From Thiomicrorhabdus sp034722175 (GTDB taxonomy: Bacteria; Pseudomonadota; Gammaproteobacteria; Thiomicrospirales; Thiomicrospiraceae), in contig JAYENR010000226.1 of assembly GCA_034722175.1 (NCBI GenBank), positions 1 to 5,529 of the forward strand: 5,529 bases of DNA, read 5' to 3'. The position numbers and the translations under genes are program-made. Below, piece by piece: positions 5,490 to 5,529 of this stretch (position 1 is its first letter; the number at the start of each line of letters is the position of its first letter). A model generated the notes under the pieces. It was not told the DNA's origin. It did no database searches and saw nothing but the letters and a program-made list of their open reading frames with translations.

Positions 5490-5529
5490 ATGAAATATAG
5501 TCAACTGACTGAAGGTGAACGATACCAGA
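5490..5529 (+). CDS. IS30-family transposase, first 13 codons; runs off right edge
   Basis: ATG at 5490 opens MKYSQLTEGERYQ, which matches the very conserved start of IS30-family transposases (typically M-x-Y-x-x-L-T-x-x-E-R-Y-x-I), just ahead of their N-terminal helix-turn-helix. The full enzyme would be a DDE transposase of about 300-380 residues acting on the element's terminal repeats. Only 40 bases are visible, so intactness cannot be judged. A purine-rich AAGAGATAAG just upstream could serve as ribosome site. Confidence 0.7.
   Translation, partial: MKYSQLTEGERYQ

Larger units (their letters stand above)
5410..5529 (+). mobile_element. Left end of an IS30-family insertion sequence, cut by the window edge
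   Basis: The transposase start at 5490 reads as an IS30-family N-terminus. About 80 bases upstream, the sequence from roughly 5410 to 5433 (TTCGGATAATAAGTGCAATC and on) is placed where the left terminal inverted repeat of such elements lies. The boundary is approximate, because the right end and the target duplication are outside the window. A hairpin lies between the proposed end and the gene. The element sits about 165 bases upstream of the cyclase gene and points away from it. Confidence 0.6.

Overview
The window looks like a stretch of ordinary gammaproteobacterial chromosome, AT-leaning by eye, that runs into the left end of an insertion sequence at its right edge. The tsaE-amidase pair, with queG divergent to it, is a rearranged version of the Escherichia coli yjeS (queG) / yjeF-yjeE-amiB neighbourhood. 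The protein sequences are clearly gammaproteobacterial. A free-living sulfur oxidiser of the Thiomicrospira/Hydrogenovibrio type would fit, but that is only a guess from general resemblance. No rRNA, tRNA or CRISPR was found.

Layout from left to right. (1) 1-593, minus: the 5' part of a periplasmic N-acetylmuramoyl-L-alanine amidase (amiB type), with signal peptide, AMIN domain and basic linker; the window ends where the zinc-amidase domain begins. (2) 662-1165, minus: tsaE, the ATPase for tRNA t6A37 synthesis. (3) 1166-2377, plus: queG, epoxyqueuosine reductase, for the queuosine at position 34. The start codons of tsaE and queG lie back to back in one palindromic CATATG, leaving no intergenic base between them. 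(4) 2399-3781, minus: a dGTP triphosphohydrolase of the Vibrio/Shewanella type, convergent with queG. A good Shine-Dalgarno and the promoter position argue for a GTG start at 3781 rather than the upstream ATG at 3805. (5) 3948-5243, minus: a PAS-PAS-GGDEF diguanylate cyclase whose second PAS has an Aer-like (FAD-type) signature. (6) 5244 to about 5409: AT-rich spacer with inverted repeats. (7) About 5410-5529, plus: the left end of an IS30-family element, with a terminator-like hairpin before the transposase start at 5490.

How the genes relate: tsaE and queG both serve the tRNA anticodon loop (positions 37 and 34) and share a start region, so each promoter must lie inside the other gene. tsaE and the amidase probably form one transcription unit, which may have a second, sigma-54-like start between them. 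The dGTPase and the cyclase are co-directional, but the dGTPase appears to have its own promoter. I see no clear new multi-gene system. The points most worth following are the zero-spacing divergent pair, the dGTPase family's link to phage defence together with its G7 tract in the catalytic motif, and the duplicated PAS sensor in which only one copy keeps the cofactor motif.
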